A stretch of 34,915 nt of DNA, from positions 1 to 34,915 of IMG/VR virus record IMGVR_UViG_3300042474_000125. One strand, given 5' to 3'. Below are positions 8,412-16,506 of this stretch, in pieces. The notes under the pieces are model-generated. The model searched no databases. It was not told the DNA's origin and was given only the letters and a program-made list of their open reading frames with translations. The position numbers and the translations under genes are program-made. The stretch is from a virus. The first letter of the stretch is position 1; each line of letters begins with the position of its first letter.

Positions 8412-9961
8412 TATGATACGTTTCCAGTGATGATACAGCGTGTGCCTGAAAGGAATAAAATGTTGCACACTCCTCTGGTGGCCAATGATACAGTGGCCTT
8501 GTCTGTGTCTGTGCCCGCTATGTAGGCATCTGTGATGGTGCAGGTGATGGTGATGGCCGCTGTGTGATTATTCGCAATCACCACCACATCGCCCTCTGCA
8601 AATGTGGAGTTGGGAATAGTGATGCTGCCGCCTGATCCCACTTGCACATACTTGCCCACATCACCTGTGGCCAATGTGTAGGAACCTGTCTTGGTGCCCA
8701 CTGCTGGTAAATCTCTGAATCCCACTGGGTTGGTGCCATCCACTGTGGTGTTGCTGAGGTTGCCTGATGCAGGTGTGCCCAACGCTGGTGTGACCAGTGT
8801 GGGTGATGTGGCAAACACCAATGCACCTGTGCCTGTTTCATCTGTGATTGCTGAAATTAAATTGGATGAACTGGGTGTAGCTAAGAATGTGGCCACTCCT
8901 GAACCCAATCCTGTGACTCCTGTGCTGACGGAGACTGATGGTGTGGCAAAACTAAATGTGCCAGTGCCATCTGTTTGCAACACCTGACCATTGGTGCCAT
9001 CTGCTGAAGGCAGTGTCCACACACGGTTAGTGCCCACAGTAACTGGTGCTTTAAAACCCACATAGTTTGAGTTGTCCTGATCGTGCAGTTGTAATTCTTT
9101 CACTGTGCTAGAAGCGGATTTGACTTTTAAATCTGTAAAATTGCCTATGTCTGGAGTGGTAGCACCTATCTCACCTGGAGATGCAGGTGCAAATGAACCG
9201 CCTGTTGCCCAACTGAGTGTGCCTGAACCATTGGTGCTTAACACTTGTCCTGATGTGCCATCTGACACTGGCCACAAGCTGTAATCAATTTTGACCTGAC
9301 CTGTGCCGTTGGGTGTGAGTTCAATGTTGCCATTTGCGCCATCATAGATGCGTATGATGCCTTCGGTGCCAGAACCTTCATTGGTGGTTAAAATCAAATC
9401 GCCTGTGCCACGAGTTGCGAGTGTGGCATTGGTATTGTTGTCACCAATACGCACTGAGTCTGTGTTCAAATGCACATCGCCTGTGCCATCTGGTGCAATC
9501 GTTATGGGACTATTGACACTTTTGCTGGTGATGCTGTCAGTGCTGAGTTCAGTGACCTGCATCTGTCCTGAGCTGGGATTGAATGTGAGTTTGCTGCTGC
9601 TGACGTTGACTGATGTGAGATTGCCTGTGGTCACATCGTCAAACACGATATATCTGGTGGCGTTGGTTGTGGTGTCATCAGTGATGGTGGCACCTGAACT
9701 GGTGTTGGTGATAATAATTTTGGCCTGACCTGCTGAATCTGATGTGACTGCGGTGCTGATGCCTGTGCCGCCCACCACTTGTAAAATTTCGTTGCTTAAA
9801 CTTTGTCCCACCAGCTGTGTGCCTGAGTCGCCACGCACATCTATGGGTTTGATTTTGTTCTGTAAAATATCTATAAAATTGTCATCCAGCTCTGCGTGTG
9901 TGAGTGAACTGCCTTTGGTGGTAGTGCCAGTGGCGCTTTGTGTTCTCAGTGTGATGGTCAT
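8411..9961 (-). CDS. Tail fibre protein
   Basis: 516 residues. The N-terminus (TTTKGSSLTHAELDDNFIDIL) is the typical short motif that begins many phage tail fibres. The body is a run of Gly/Thr/Asn-rich beta repeats (DGTSGQVLSTNGSGTLSWATG, DGTNGQVLQTDGTGTFSFAT) and a segment (ITIAPDGTGDVHLNTDSVRIGD) that closely matches ITLTPNGTGDVRLNTDTVRVGD in the 598-residue fibre at 22122-23918. The C-terminal about 100 residues are a beta module (GSYTLATGDVGKYVQVGSGGS). GGAG before the ATG; the start overlaps the upstream small gene by 4 bases (ATGA), so this fibre is transcribed with the modification operon. Confidence 0.85.
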   Translation of the reverse strand: MTITLRTQSATGTTTKGSSLTHAELDDNFIDILQNKIKPIDVRGDSGTQLVGQSLSNEILQVVGGTGISTAVTSDSAGQAKIIITNTSSGATITDDTTTNATRYIVFDDVTTGNLTSVNVSSSKLTFNPSSGQMQVTELSTDSITSKSVNSPITIAPDGTGDVHLNTDSVRIGDNNTNATLATRGTGDLILTTNEGSGTEGIIRIYDGANGNIELTPNGTGQVKIDYSLWPVSDGTSGQVLSTNGSGTLSWATGGSFAPASPGEIGATTPDIGNFTDLKVKSASSTVKELQLHDQDNSNYVGFKAPVTVGTNRVWTLPSADGTNGQVLQTDGTGTFSFATPSVSVSTGVTGLGSGVATFLATPSSSNLISAITDETGTGALVFATSPTLVTPALGTPASGNLSNTTVDGTNPVGFRDLPAVGTKTGSYTLATGDVGKYVQVGSGGSITIPNSTFAEGDVVVIANNHTAAITITCTITDAYIAGTDTDKATVSLATRGVCNILFLSGTRCIITGNVS

Positions 9962-10140
9962 TTGATTGCTCCTACGTACATTAAATAATTTATCAGTTTG
10001 GTAAACTCTGCTGTGGCCAAACTGCGTTGATAGTCATCTGCCAAACTCTTTTTTAATTTTCGATCGTTTTTTTTTGCACTGGGATAATTGGCCGTATACC
10101 AGTCATCAAATTTAACCGTAAATGTTTTTAAGGTTTGCAT
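9958..10140 (-). CDS. Small hypothetical protein
   Basis: 60 residues from the ATG at 10140; a GTG at 10143 is an alternative one codon upstream. The product is basic and helical, with a KKNDRKLKKSLADDYQRSL stretch, and I do not recognise it. It is joined by a 4-bp ATGA overlap to the tail fibre downstream and follows the upstream gene after about 10 bases, so it belongs to the same operon. No clear ribosome-binding site is visible. It might be a fibre-assembly helper by position, which is a guess. Confidence 0.65.
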   Translation of the reverse strand: MQTLKTFTVKFDDWYTANYPSAKKNDRKLKKSLADDYQRSLATAEFTKLINYLMYVGAIK

Positions 10141-10150
10141 CACGTTTGTC

Positions 10151-10483
10151 TTATTTATCGTTGTGTTGAATTTGAGCGTGTATAAGGTAAAATGCTGGGC
10201 CCTTGAATCCTACCTGTGTGCTGAGTATGGGCACGCACACACATCCTTGTGTGCGATACTGCTGGTTCATCTGTTTTATTTGATGATGTGTCATGCTCTT
10301 GCTCCAATCAAATCCTGCCACCACCACAGCACGGAGATTGAACTGACCATGCAGATGCACAAAATTGTGTATGCTGGTGCGCGGATCTTTCGCAATCACC
10401 ACATGAGTGCGATCATGCTTGTGGATCTGCAAGCGATGCAGTATTTCCTGTTTCATGAGAGATGATTTGATAGTTTTCGCCAT
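10151..10483 (-). CDS. Hypothetical protein
   Basis: 110 residues from the ATG at 10483, which overlaps the upstream gene by about 70 bases. A later in-frame ATG at 10456 would reduce that overlap, but neither has a clear ribosome-binding site. The protein is His/Gln-rich with a hydrophobic beta strand (LRAVVVAGFDW) and a C-terminal GFKGPAFYLIHAQIQ segment. No family recognised. The unusually long overlap for this genome leaves the start uncertain. By position it belongs to the accessory operon between the glycosyltransferase-like gene and the fibre. Confidence 0.6.
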   Translation of the reverse strand: MAKTIKSSLMKQEILHRLQIHKHDRTHVVIAKDPRTSIHNFVHLHGQFNLRAVVVAGFDWSKSMTHHQIKQMNQQYRTQGCVCVPILSTQVGFKGPAFYLIHAQIQHNDK

Positions 10484-10994
10484 AATCTTTGTGCAGCGTA
10501 TTTACACCTTCAGTATGCACATAAAATTTGGTCTTGATATGTGTGTCAAATATTCGTCGCCAATGATCACGCCACTCCACTATCATGTTGGCACGTCCTG
10601 GTCTGGGTATGATTGTATCCATCTGACTGGTGAGATCCAATCTACTCATGCTGTCCATGCCCCACAGATGCACTTGGTCATAACCCATGCGAGCACACTG
10701 ATCTGCTGCGTGATGTCCTGAACTTTTTCTATGCTGTGTTTCCAACAGCGCAACAAAATCACCTTGCACTTGTTTTTTGTGAGCATAATCACGCACCACC
10801 TGTGTGCACCATATGGTCTGAGTGAAACGAACTTTTCTTTCCAGCATCACATCCACCACACGAGTGTCTATGATGGTGGTCACATCAAATGGCACTGAGT
10901 GTGTGGGTATGTTGCAGCTCACTGTGAAATGCACAGGTATATGCACTGAATGATTGCTGGCACCGTTGCCAATCACGTGTGCTGTGCCACTCAT
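10413..10994 (-). CDS. GT42/DUF115-like putative glycosyltransferase
   Basis: 193 residues. The N-terminal VIGNGAS (7-13), the CN pair (27-28), a following IIDTR and the later SSGHHAADQCARMGYDQVHL (91-110) followed by WGMDS (111-115) reproduce the order of motifs in GT42 sialyltransferase-like and DUF115-type proteins: GNGxS nucleotide-binding turn, CN, then SG-xxA---A--GY--I-L-G-D. I recall a related GNGxS family in marine phages. The sugar donor and the acceptor (DNA, surface glycan or virion protein) are unknown. Start overlaps the upstream gene by ATGA. The motif match is visible; the enzymatic activity is inference. Confidence 0.55.
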   Translation of the reverse strand: MSGTAHVIGNGASNHSVHIPVHFTVSCNIPTHSVPFDVTTIIDTRVVDVMLERKVRFTQTIWCTQVVRDYAHKKQVQGDFVALLETQHRKSSGHHAADQCARMGYDQVHLWGMDSMSRLDLTSQMDTIIPRPGRANMIVEWRDHWRRIFDTHIKTKFYVHTEGVNTLHKDYGENYQIISHETGNTASLADPQA

Positions 10995-11176
10995 TTGTGT
11001 TTGGGTGGTTTGGGTTTGTAATTGTGATCTGCCAATATTTGTCTGGCCATCACATCCACACAGGTGTTCAATGCTTGTATTTGTTTTTCTTGTTGAGCAA
11101 TTCTTTTGTTCATGTTTTCACACAACACAGTGATCTTGGTAAGAAATTCGTATGGATCCCATTCAGTTAATTTCAT
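10991..11176 (-). CDS. Small coiled-coil protein
   Basis: 61 residues from the ATG at 11176, chosen because it makes a 4-bp ATGA overlap with the upstream HNH-like gene; a longer frame to 11230 would lie inside that gene. The middle is a probable coiled coil (LTKITVLCENMNKRIAQQEK continuing QIQAL) and the C-terminus is Lys/Pro-rich. No family recognised. The downstream gene again overlaps by ATGA, so translation is coupled on both sides. Confidence 0.65.
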   Translation of the reverse strand: MKLTEWDPYEFLTKITVLCENMNKRIAQQEKQIQALNTCVDVMARQILADHNYKPKPPKHK

Positions 11177-11610
11177 TTGCGTTTGTGCCTGTTTCTGCTG
11201 GGTTTGGTGGCGGCCAGTTTCATATTCCACCCCTTGCGCACTCTCTTGTAATAGGTTCGAGGATTGATGCCATTCTCAATGGCCAATTTTTTAAAACGAC
11301 CATCACCTCGGTGATGCACTCGCATGTTGTTCATGTTTTCAGTCTTGGTGGCCCATATCACATTGCCTGGTTCATAGTGACCAAATGGATTCACACGATC
11401 CAACTGATGTTCGGGTGTGGGTGGCAATCCCATGTGATCATAAAAATTTACAAAACCTTGTTCACCCTTCCAGTCTTCACACACACGCACATTTCTGTAT
11501 GCTGGTTGCAATCGGTCTGTGCATCTGCGTTGCATCTGATACCAACGATGCCAATACAATCGATATTGTTTTCTTAGATGCGTGTATAGACTGTTGCTGC
11601 TGATTCTCAT
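11173..11610 (-). CDS. HNH-like endonuclease/DNA-binding protein
   Basis: 145 residues. The sequence W-RWYQMQRRC (20-30), Y-NVRVCEDW (38-47), F--FYDHMG (53-61), LDRVNPFGHYEPGN (70-83) and WATKTENMNN (86-95) follows the pattern of the widespread phage HNH-type proteins with a degenerate His-Asn-His centre. The C-terminal segment LAIENGINPRTYYKRVRKGW (109-128) looks like the helix-turn-helix that often accompanies them. It may be a homing-type nuclease or a DNA-binding regulator; the classical catalytic His pair is not obvious, so activity is doubtful. A strong AAAGGAG precedes the start. Confidence 0.75.
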   Translation of the reverse strand: MRISSNSLYTHLRKQYRLYWHRWYQMQRRCTDRLQPAYRNVRVCEDWKGEQGFVNFYDHMGLPPTPEHQLDRVNPFGHYEPGNVIWATKTENMNNMRVHHRGDGRFKKLAIENGINPRTYYKRVRKGWNMKLAATKPSRNRHKRK

Positions 11611-11963
11611 TTGTTTTCTCCTTTGTAATTAACTGCATGATGTGGTTGAAAATTTGTTTTTGGAACTCTTCTGGTGTTTTCATACATCAATTTTCTGTAG
11701 TGCATACGATTGCTCACAATGATACAGTTGTGTGGTCCATATGCTTCAATAGGATCCATTCTCACCATGCGATACTGATGAGTCTTGCGACCTTTGTGAC
11801 GCATCACTCCTGAATTCACCCACAGCTGATACCAAGTGTCTGGTGTGAATGCCCAAAAAGCATTTCTGAACAGGGCCTGACATCTGGCACGAGCATAGTA
11901 GGTGTTCCAGGGTGTGGGCAGATCCCATTTGAGTGGAATGCCGTTGCGTTTGCGTGTGCTCAT
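11607..11963 (-). CDS. HNH-like small protein, paralogue A
   Basis: 118 residues from the ATG at 11963, which gives an ATGA overlap with the upstream glycosyltransferase-like gene. Conserved positions include RCQALFRNAFWAFT (27-40), W--LW, GRK, YRMVRMDP (64-71) and NC-IV (79-83). The protein at 15637-15990 has the same pattern in the same order, so the two appear to be paralogues within one operon. I recall this family from cyanophages as a probable HNH-related fold. Function unknown; it could bind or nick DNA. Confidence 0.65.
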   Translation of the reverse strand: MSTRKRNGIPLKWDLPTPWNTYYARARCQALFRNAFWAFTPDTWYQLWVNSGVMRHKGRKTHQYRMVRMDPIEAYGPHNCIIVSNRMHYRKLMYENTRRVPKTNFQPHHAVNYKGENK

Positions 11964-12925
11964 GTGCGATACCATTCACCTGAGTAGATGTCTTGTTTGT
12001 GATAGCAGTCCAGCAACAGTTGTTCACACCAATAGTACACCTGTGATTGATCTGGACATTTAACTGCGCCATCGCTCATATAAAATTCTTCCAAAGTCTG
12101 TGTCATGGGCGCAGTAAGCGCACCTGATTCTGCGTGACCACCACCCTGTGCTGCGTGAGCACCCACGGCCACTGCTGGCACACCTGCCCATAAACTTTCA
12201 ATGGGCACCATGGAGTGATTGCTGATGGTGCAGAGATAATCCTGTTGTGTCAATCTTTGATACAGTCTGTTGTCGCCAATCTCACGAGCTGATCTGCCAG
12301 GTTTGTCTCTCAGTTCCACTTGCAGTCCCATCTGTTTGCAGCGCTGTGTGACTTCGTGAATCCAGTTGGTCTTGTTGAGATTGTAATACTTTTCAAACAC
12401 CACACCACCTGACGGACACAGCAGCACAGTTTTGCTGCGGGGCAGCACTGGTCTGCGTGGTCCCATGATGTCACTCCAATGAGTGATCTGTCCCTGTGTG
12501 AGTTCACTCAATTGACGATTGATTCTCTCCACTGATTGTGTTGCTCTGGTCACAGTGCGAGGTGTTCTCATGGTGTCACCCTCCACCAGTCTGATAAAAT
12601 TTTTGTATCCACGTGGATTCCATGGGCCTTTGTACAACAGATGTGGCACCGGGTTGTCCCAATAGAACCAGCGTATGTTTCTCTTATTGTATTCACGGGG
12701 ATGATGAAATCTCTGTGCTTCCTGTGGATCCTTGTGACACCACACATTGCCAAACACTATGATGGGTCTGTTGTTCACAAGATCCAAATTTTGATTGGGC
12801 AATCGTTCACATGAACCACCCATGTGTTTCAATTGTATGGCATAGCGATCATCATCAATGGTGGAGATGCCCCAGTGCAGTCCGTGCAGTTCCTTGCGTG
12901 CCCAATTTTGATCTGCTTGCAACAT
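11960..12925 (-). CDS. GT-B-like putative glycosyltransferase
   Basis: 321 residues. The N-terminal half carries IIVFGNVWCH and a basic middle. The C-terminal half has a Rossmann-type strand and turn VLLCPSGG (167-174), then a helix-strand pair, ELRDKPGRS (204-212) and the donor-site-like SNHSMVPIESLWAGVPAVAV (235-254), followed by AHAA. The S--MVPIE-L--GVPAV arrangement is the usual nucleotide-sugar site of GT-B enzymes. I recall similar proteins in marine phages, annotated as glycosyltransferase-like or surface polysaccharide-related. Donor and acceptor are unknown. It overlaps the methyltransferase upstream by 1 bp (TAATG) and the HNH-like gene downstream by ATGA. Confidence 0.6.
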   Translation of the reverse strand: MLQADQNWARKELHGLHWGISTIDDDRYAIQLKHMGGSCERLPNQNLDLVNNRPIIVFGNVWCHKDPQEAQRFHHPREYNKRNIRWFYWDNPVPHLLYKGPWNPRGYKNFIRLVEGDTMRTPRTVTRATQSVERINRQLSELTQGQITHWSDIMGPRRPVLPRSKTVLLCPSGGVVFEKYYNLNKTNWIHEVTQRCKQMGLQVELRDKPGRSAREIGDNRLYQRLTQQDYLCTISNHSMVPIESLWAGVPAVAVGAHAAQGGGHAESGALTAPMTQTLEEFYMSDGAVKCPDQSQVYYWCEQLLLDCYHKQDIYSGEWYRT

Positions 12926-14880
12926 TATTCAAACAATCTATCAAATGTGCTGTGAGGTTTGGTCACAGCAACCATAGGTGATTCAGTTTTGATTTTAGTT
13001 TCAATTGGATTTTTCGCACACCAACCCAGAATTCTTCGATCAGCAATGCTCACATAGTTTGCGTCCAAATCTATGCCCACAAAACGATGACCCAACTCCA
13101 CAGCGGCCATTCCTGTTGAACCACTGCCCATGAACGGATCCAGCACTGTGCTATTTGCAGGTGTGACCAATTGAATTAGATAACGCATCAGTGCCACTGG
13201 TTTCACTGTGGGATGATTGTTGCCCACTGCAGATTTTTTGTTGGGATTATACATTACACCCGTGCCATCCACATCATACATTCCACTGGGGTTGGTGGGT
13301 ATGTGTGCCAATGGATCTGCTTTGTCACCTTTTTTGTGTTCCATGCCTTGATGCCATCTTTCGTGTGAGTCAGTGCTGCATCTGCGTGATCCTTTGGGAG
13401 CAGAATCAGTTAAAGGATTAAATTTTTTGCTTTGTGCATGAGCATCAGTTTGGTTTTCTTTGTCATAACAATCATAAATGTCTTTCAAACCATTTGCACC
13501 AGGCATAGGTGTTAATCGTTTGGGCACAATTTCAATGTCCTGCGATTTGCACCAAGCTTCATAAATTTTGCTTAATCCGTGAGCATACACATTGCCAGTG
13601 GTGGGACACCATATATTTTTGCTTTGTTGATCTGTGCGATTGCCTGCCTCGTCTATAAAGTATCCACCCATGCGTGACAGCATTTCTGCGTGAGTTAAAA
13701 TTCCCACTTGTTCAAACCCTGCGTGTCGCTCCTTGCGTGACACCTTGGGGCAGTAGAAATACTTTTGATAGTCTGGTATATCACCCAACACGTTGCTGGG
13801 ATAGCGGCCTTGGGGATTGGCCTCATACACAGGTGTTTCCTCGTGATTGTGATCTGCGGGAGTGGTCTGTGATTCTAAATCACCCAATCTTGCTCCTGGA
13901 TGGCGGCCTGCTCTAATCACTCGCTTGCCATCTTTGTGATCCCTGTCTTCTGGATTAATGCGTGAGAATGTGTTTTTGTCACTGCCAGTATAGCGTCGCA
14001 TACCTTCTAAATTGTCCTTTTTTTGATCTTTATACTTTGCAGGTTCTCTTTCTCCAAATTCTAATCTGCTCAAACCGTCAGCACCACCTGTGGGTCTTTT
14101 GACACGACCTCGTTGCACTTTGAATCCTGTGCGGCCTTCGTGCATACCAATACCCTCACCTGCTGTGGCCGTGCTCCTCTCCAAAGGACCAGCGATGTTG
14201 TTGATGTAGGTGTTGAGATCTGCTTGATCTTCATAAGGTATTCTGCTCATATCTATGTTCAATGCTCCCACACCGTGCTGAAGCACATTATCTATGGTGC
14301 TGCCTTTCATGGGTTTGCGTGCCATCACTATGGGTTCGTGTCCTGGTTTGAGTGCGGTCTTCCAACCGTGCCATTGTTGGCCTTGGGAAGTTTGTGCTGA
14401 ATATTTTTGTCCGCAATCATCTCTTTTACACTTATACACTGCTGTTTGATCTTTTTTACAAACAGAACATAATCTTTGTCCTGGTGTTTCTCCAAATGTG
14501 AGATTAAAACTATCCGTGCCTTTGAATTTTGGATCCATTTTGCCTGCTCTTTTGTCCAGTGCTTTGCCTATGTCCTGTGCTTTGGGAAATCCTGATGAGT
14601 AGATCCACATCAGTTGATCACGGATCTCAAACCCCACTGATTCAATGTTGGTGGCGAGATGATGATAGGTGCGTGCAGCACTGAATGCCAACAGATGTCC
14701 GCCTGGTTTGAGCACTCTCAAACACTGCTGCCAAGTCTCTAGAGTGCCTGTGTGATTGTCCCAGTCTTTGCCCAAAAATTCTATGCCATAGGGTGGGTCT
14801 GTGATGATCACATCAAAATGTGAGTCTGGGTATTGTTTTAAAACTTCTGCGTTGTTGCCTATGTGTAGTTGATGTGTCAT
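12925..14880 (-). CDS. Large DNA methyltransferase with inserted specificity domain
   Basis: 651 residues. The catalytic DPPY motif is at 28-31 and the SAM-binding DPFMGSGSTG at about 581-590, followed by VGIDLD. This DPPY-first order is that of beta-class amino-methyltransferases (N6-adenine or N4-cytosine); DPPY favours N6-adenine. Between the halves lies an insertion of about 450 residues, probably the target-recognition region, with a zinc-ribbon-like set of cysteines at 138, 141, 151 and 156. The full length is roughly twice that of a minimal beta-class enzyme. No cognate restriction gene is visible, so host-restriction evasion is the likely role. It overlaps the smaller methyltransferase by ATGA. 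Confidence 0.9.
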   Translation of the reverse strand: MTHQLHIGNNAEVLKQYPDSHFDVIITDPPYGIEFLGKDWDNHTGTLETWQQCLRVLKPGGHLLAFSAARTYHHLATNIESVGFEIRDQLMWIYSSGFPKAQDIGKALDKRAGKMDPKFKGTDSFNLTFGETPGQRLCSVCKKDQTAVYKCKRDDCGQKYSAQTSQGQQWHGWKTALKPGHEPIVMARKPMKGSTIDNVLQHGVGALNIDMSRIPYEDQADLNTYINNIAGPLERSTATAGEGIGMHEGRTGFKVQRGRVKRPTGGADGLSRLEFGEREPAKYKDQKKDNLEGMRRYTGSDKNTFSRINPEDRDHKDGKRVIRAGRHPGARLGDLESQTTPADHNHEETPVYEANPQGRYPSNVLGDIPDYQKYFYCPKVSRKERHAGFEQVGILTHAEMLSRMGGYFIDEAGNRTDQQSKNIWCPTTGNVYAHGLSKIYEAWCKSQDIEIVPKRLTPMPGANGLKDIYDCYDKENQTDAHAQSKKFNPLTDSAPKGSRRCSTDSHERWHQGMEHKKGDKADPLAHIPTNPSGMYDVDGTGVMYNPNKKSAVGNNHPTVKPVALMRYLIQLVTPANSTVLDPFMGSGSTGMAAVELGHRFVGIDLDANYVSIADRRILGWCAKNPIETKIKTESPMVAVTKPHSTFDRLFE

Positions 14881-15635
14881 GCTATTCCTTTGTGTTGATT
14901 TCTCTCAAACAACCTGTTTACGGGTTGTGCTAATCTATTCTGTGCCAAGTCACAATACACAGGATCTATTTCTGTGCCTGTGCTGTGCCTGCCCAAACGC
15001 TGTGCCACCACCAGTGTGGTTCCTGAACCTGCGAAGGGATCATACACACTATCTCCTGCTTGAGTGGTCAATAGGATGCAGTTCTCTGCCAGTTGTTCAG
15101 GGAATGGTGCTGGATGTCCCTGTTGTCGCTCTGGGGGGATCACCCAGACGTCCGTGCGATATTGCTCCGTGACCTGCTCTTTATAAACATTAGGTTTTTG
15201 TTTGCACAACCAATAGATGCGTTCCGTGGTGTTGAATAGATAACGCGGATCCATGGCCATGGTTGATTTGCGATGCCATACTATCTCTTGGTAGAACTGG
15301 GCCTGTGTCTTGATCAACCACTCCCAGGGATGACTGCCCTTGCGTGCCCAGTTGCGTATCTTGTGCTGGTAGAATATGGATCCTGTGGGACGGATCATGC
15401 GATAGCATTGATTCACAATCTCTATCTGCCAGGCCTGATAGTCCGCTTCTGGCATGTTGTCCGCATAGGTCTCATAATTGATGTTGCTGCCGCGCCAGAT
15501 GTTCTCGCAGGTCTTGACTCCACCTCTCAGGCCCTTCTTGTTGTAGGGCGGTGAGAACAGGATCATGTCCAAACTATCTCCTGGTTGTGATTGCATCCAC
15601 GCTAGGCAATCCTGTTGATGTAGTTGATAGGTCAT
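14877..15635 (-). CDS. DNA methyltransferase (SPPY type, probable N4-cytosine)
   Basis: 252 residues. Catalytic motif SPPY at 28-31 and SAM-binding DPFAGSGTT at 199-207, followed by TGTEID. This is the compact beta-class arrangement; SPPY is most often found in N4-cytosine methyltransferases, though some N6-adenine enzymes have it. It has a recognisable GSIFYQHK segment (about 86-93). It shares the operon with a second, larger methyltransferase that overlaps its stop by ATGA. Likely role: self-methylation of phage DNA against host restriction. Target site not predictable. Confidence 0.9.
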   Translation of the reverse strand: MTYQLHQQDCLAWMQSQPGDSLDMILFSPPYNKKGLRGGVKTCENIWRGSNINYETYADNMPEADYQAWQIEIVNQCYRMIRPTGSIFYQHKIRNWARKGSHPWEWLIKTQAQFYQEIVWHRKSTMAMDPRYLFNTTERIYWLCKQKPNVYKEQVTEQYRTDVWVIPPERQQGHPAPFPEQLAENCILLTTQAGDSVYDPFAGSGTTLVVAQRLGRHSTGTEIDPVYCDLAQNRLAQPVNRLFERNQHKGIA

Positions 15636-15636
15636 G

Positions 15637-15990
15637 CTATGTGTTTGTGTGGGTTGGGTTGGTGTGCAATCTTGCGAGAGTGATTTCGCTCATGTGAGTG
15701 GCGTGTTCCACCACTGCACAATTTTTAAAACTCCAACCCTTGAGTGGGTTCAGCTGCACCAGTCTGAGACTGCGAGGACCACGCCCTCTTTTGGCCCACA
15801 GTGTTGGAGTCCATATTTGCTGCCACTGTGCCCAAGTCAATTGATATGATTCTTTTCTGAATCGTGCTTGGCATCGGTGTTTGAGAAAACCATAGTAAAG
15901 GTCGTGCAGAACGGGATCTTTGAAACGCCTCAGATGTATGCTGCGTCTGGTGCTGATGGGTGTGCGGGCGTATCTAAATCTATCAGTCAT
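15637..15990 (-). CDS. HNH-like small protein, paralogue B
   Basis: 117 residues from the ATG at 15990, one base after the stop of the upstream gene; a longer open frame reaches 16092 inside that gene. It contains HRCQARFRKESYQLTWAQW (38-56), W, RGRG (68-71), LRLVQLNP (75-82) and KNCAVV (89-94), matching RCQALFRN, GRK, YRMVRMDP and HNCIIV of the protein at 11607-11963. The N-terminal 25 residues are Arg-rich. Probably a degenerate HNH-type DNA-binding protein; function unknown. One base separates it from the methyltransferase start. Confidence 0.68.
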   Translation of the reverse strand: MTDRFRYARTPISTRRSIHLRRFKDPVLHDLYYGFLKHRCQARFRKESYQLTWAQWQQIWTPTLWAKRGRGPRSLRLVQLNPLKGWSFKNCAVVEHATHMSEITLARLHTNPTHTNT

Positions 15991-15991
15991 G

Positions 15992-16435
15992 CTAGAACTG
16001 TGTGCCATCCTGATCAAACAAACACTGTATCCATTGTGTGGGCAGTGATTGATCTCCCAACACTGAATGCATGATCTGACTGACAAATTCATAATCTTCT
16101 ATTTGACGTTCACTCACACGACAGATGCCGTATTTTTTATGATTGTTGATATAGTTGGTCAGCAGTCCACCCACTATGGTCACCACTGAATTGGGTCCTG
16201 CACGTCCCACACTCAACTGACGGGGTCTGCGTCGTATCATCTGTTCCCAAATGTAGCTGTCTTTGGTTTGCCCCCATTCGCTCAGTGCTGCCATCCAACT
16301 GACCAACTGATCAAAGTAGTATGCTTGATCCTGTGGTGCTATGTCGCACAAACAGTTGTTGGGGTCTCGGCCTATGGTGGTCTTGCTGTACTTGATCTGA
16401 CGTATGGGTGTGTTTTTAATGATGGTGTTTGCCAT
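15992..16435 (-). CDS. First gene of the modification operon, hypothetical
   Basis: 147 residues, preceded by AAAAAGGAG with good spacing. I do not recognise the family. It is Gln/Trp-containing and mainly helical, with a small Gly-rich stretch (RAGPNSVVTIVGGLLTNYI, about 80-98). It is the promoter-proximal gene: a TTGACA-17-TATACT promoter (16771-16799) and a weaker TTGATT-17-TATTTT candidate (16478-16506) point at it, and TATAAATA lies about 25 bases upstream. Position suggests an early or regulatory product, but no helix-turn-helix is evident. Confidence 0.72.
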   Translation of the reverse strand: MANTIIKNTPIRQIKYSKTTIGRDPNNCLCDIAPQDQAYYFDQLVSWMAALSEWGQTKDSYIWEQMIRRRPRQLSVGRAGPNSVVTIVGGLLTNYINNHKKYGICRVSERQIEDYEFVSQIMHSVLGDQSLPTQWIQCLFDQDGTQF

Positions 16436-16477
16436 TTGAGTCTCCTTTTTGTTGTTAGTATTTATACGCTATAGATA

Positions 16478-16506
16478 AAAATAGCACATTTCGTGGCACA
16501 AATCAA
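16478..16506 (-). promoter_or_regulatory. Candidate secondary promoter for the modification operon
   Basis: On the minus strand TTGATT (16506-16501) is followed after exactly 17 bases by TATTTT (16483-16478). The start would fall near 16471, about 35 bases before the gene at 16435. It matches 5 of 6 and 4 of 6 consensus positions, so it is plausible but unproven. Confidence 0.4.

Noticed and set aside
9348-9728. 126-codon plus-strand frame inside the tail fibre
   Set aside because: A shadow of the repetitive Gly/Thr/Asn fibre gene; its hydrophobic Val/Leu/Ser content is what reversed fibre codons give. The same holds for the plus-strand frames in the other fibre genes.
11477-11683. 68-codon minus-strand frame starting MKTPEEFQ
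   Set aside because: Its start looks protein-like, but it overlaps two well-supported genes on the same strand and the AAAGGAG inside it serves the HNH-like gene at 11610.
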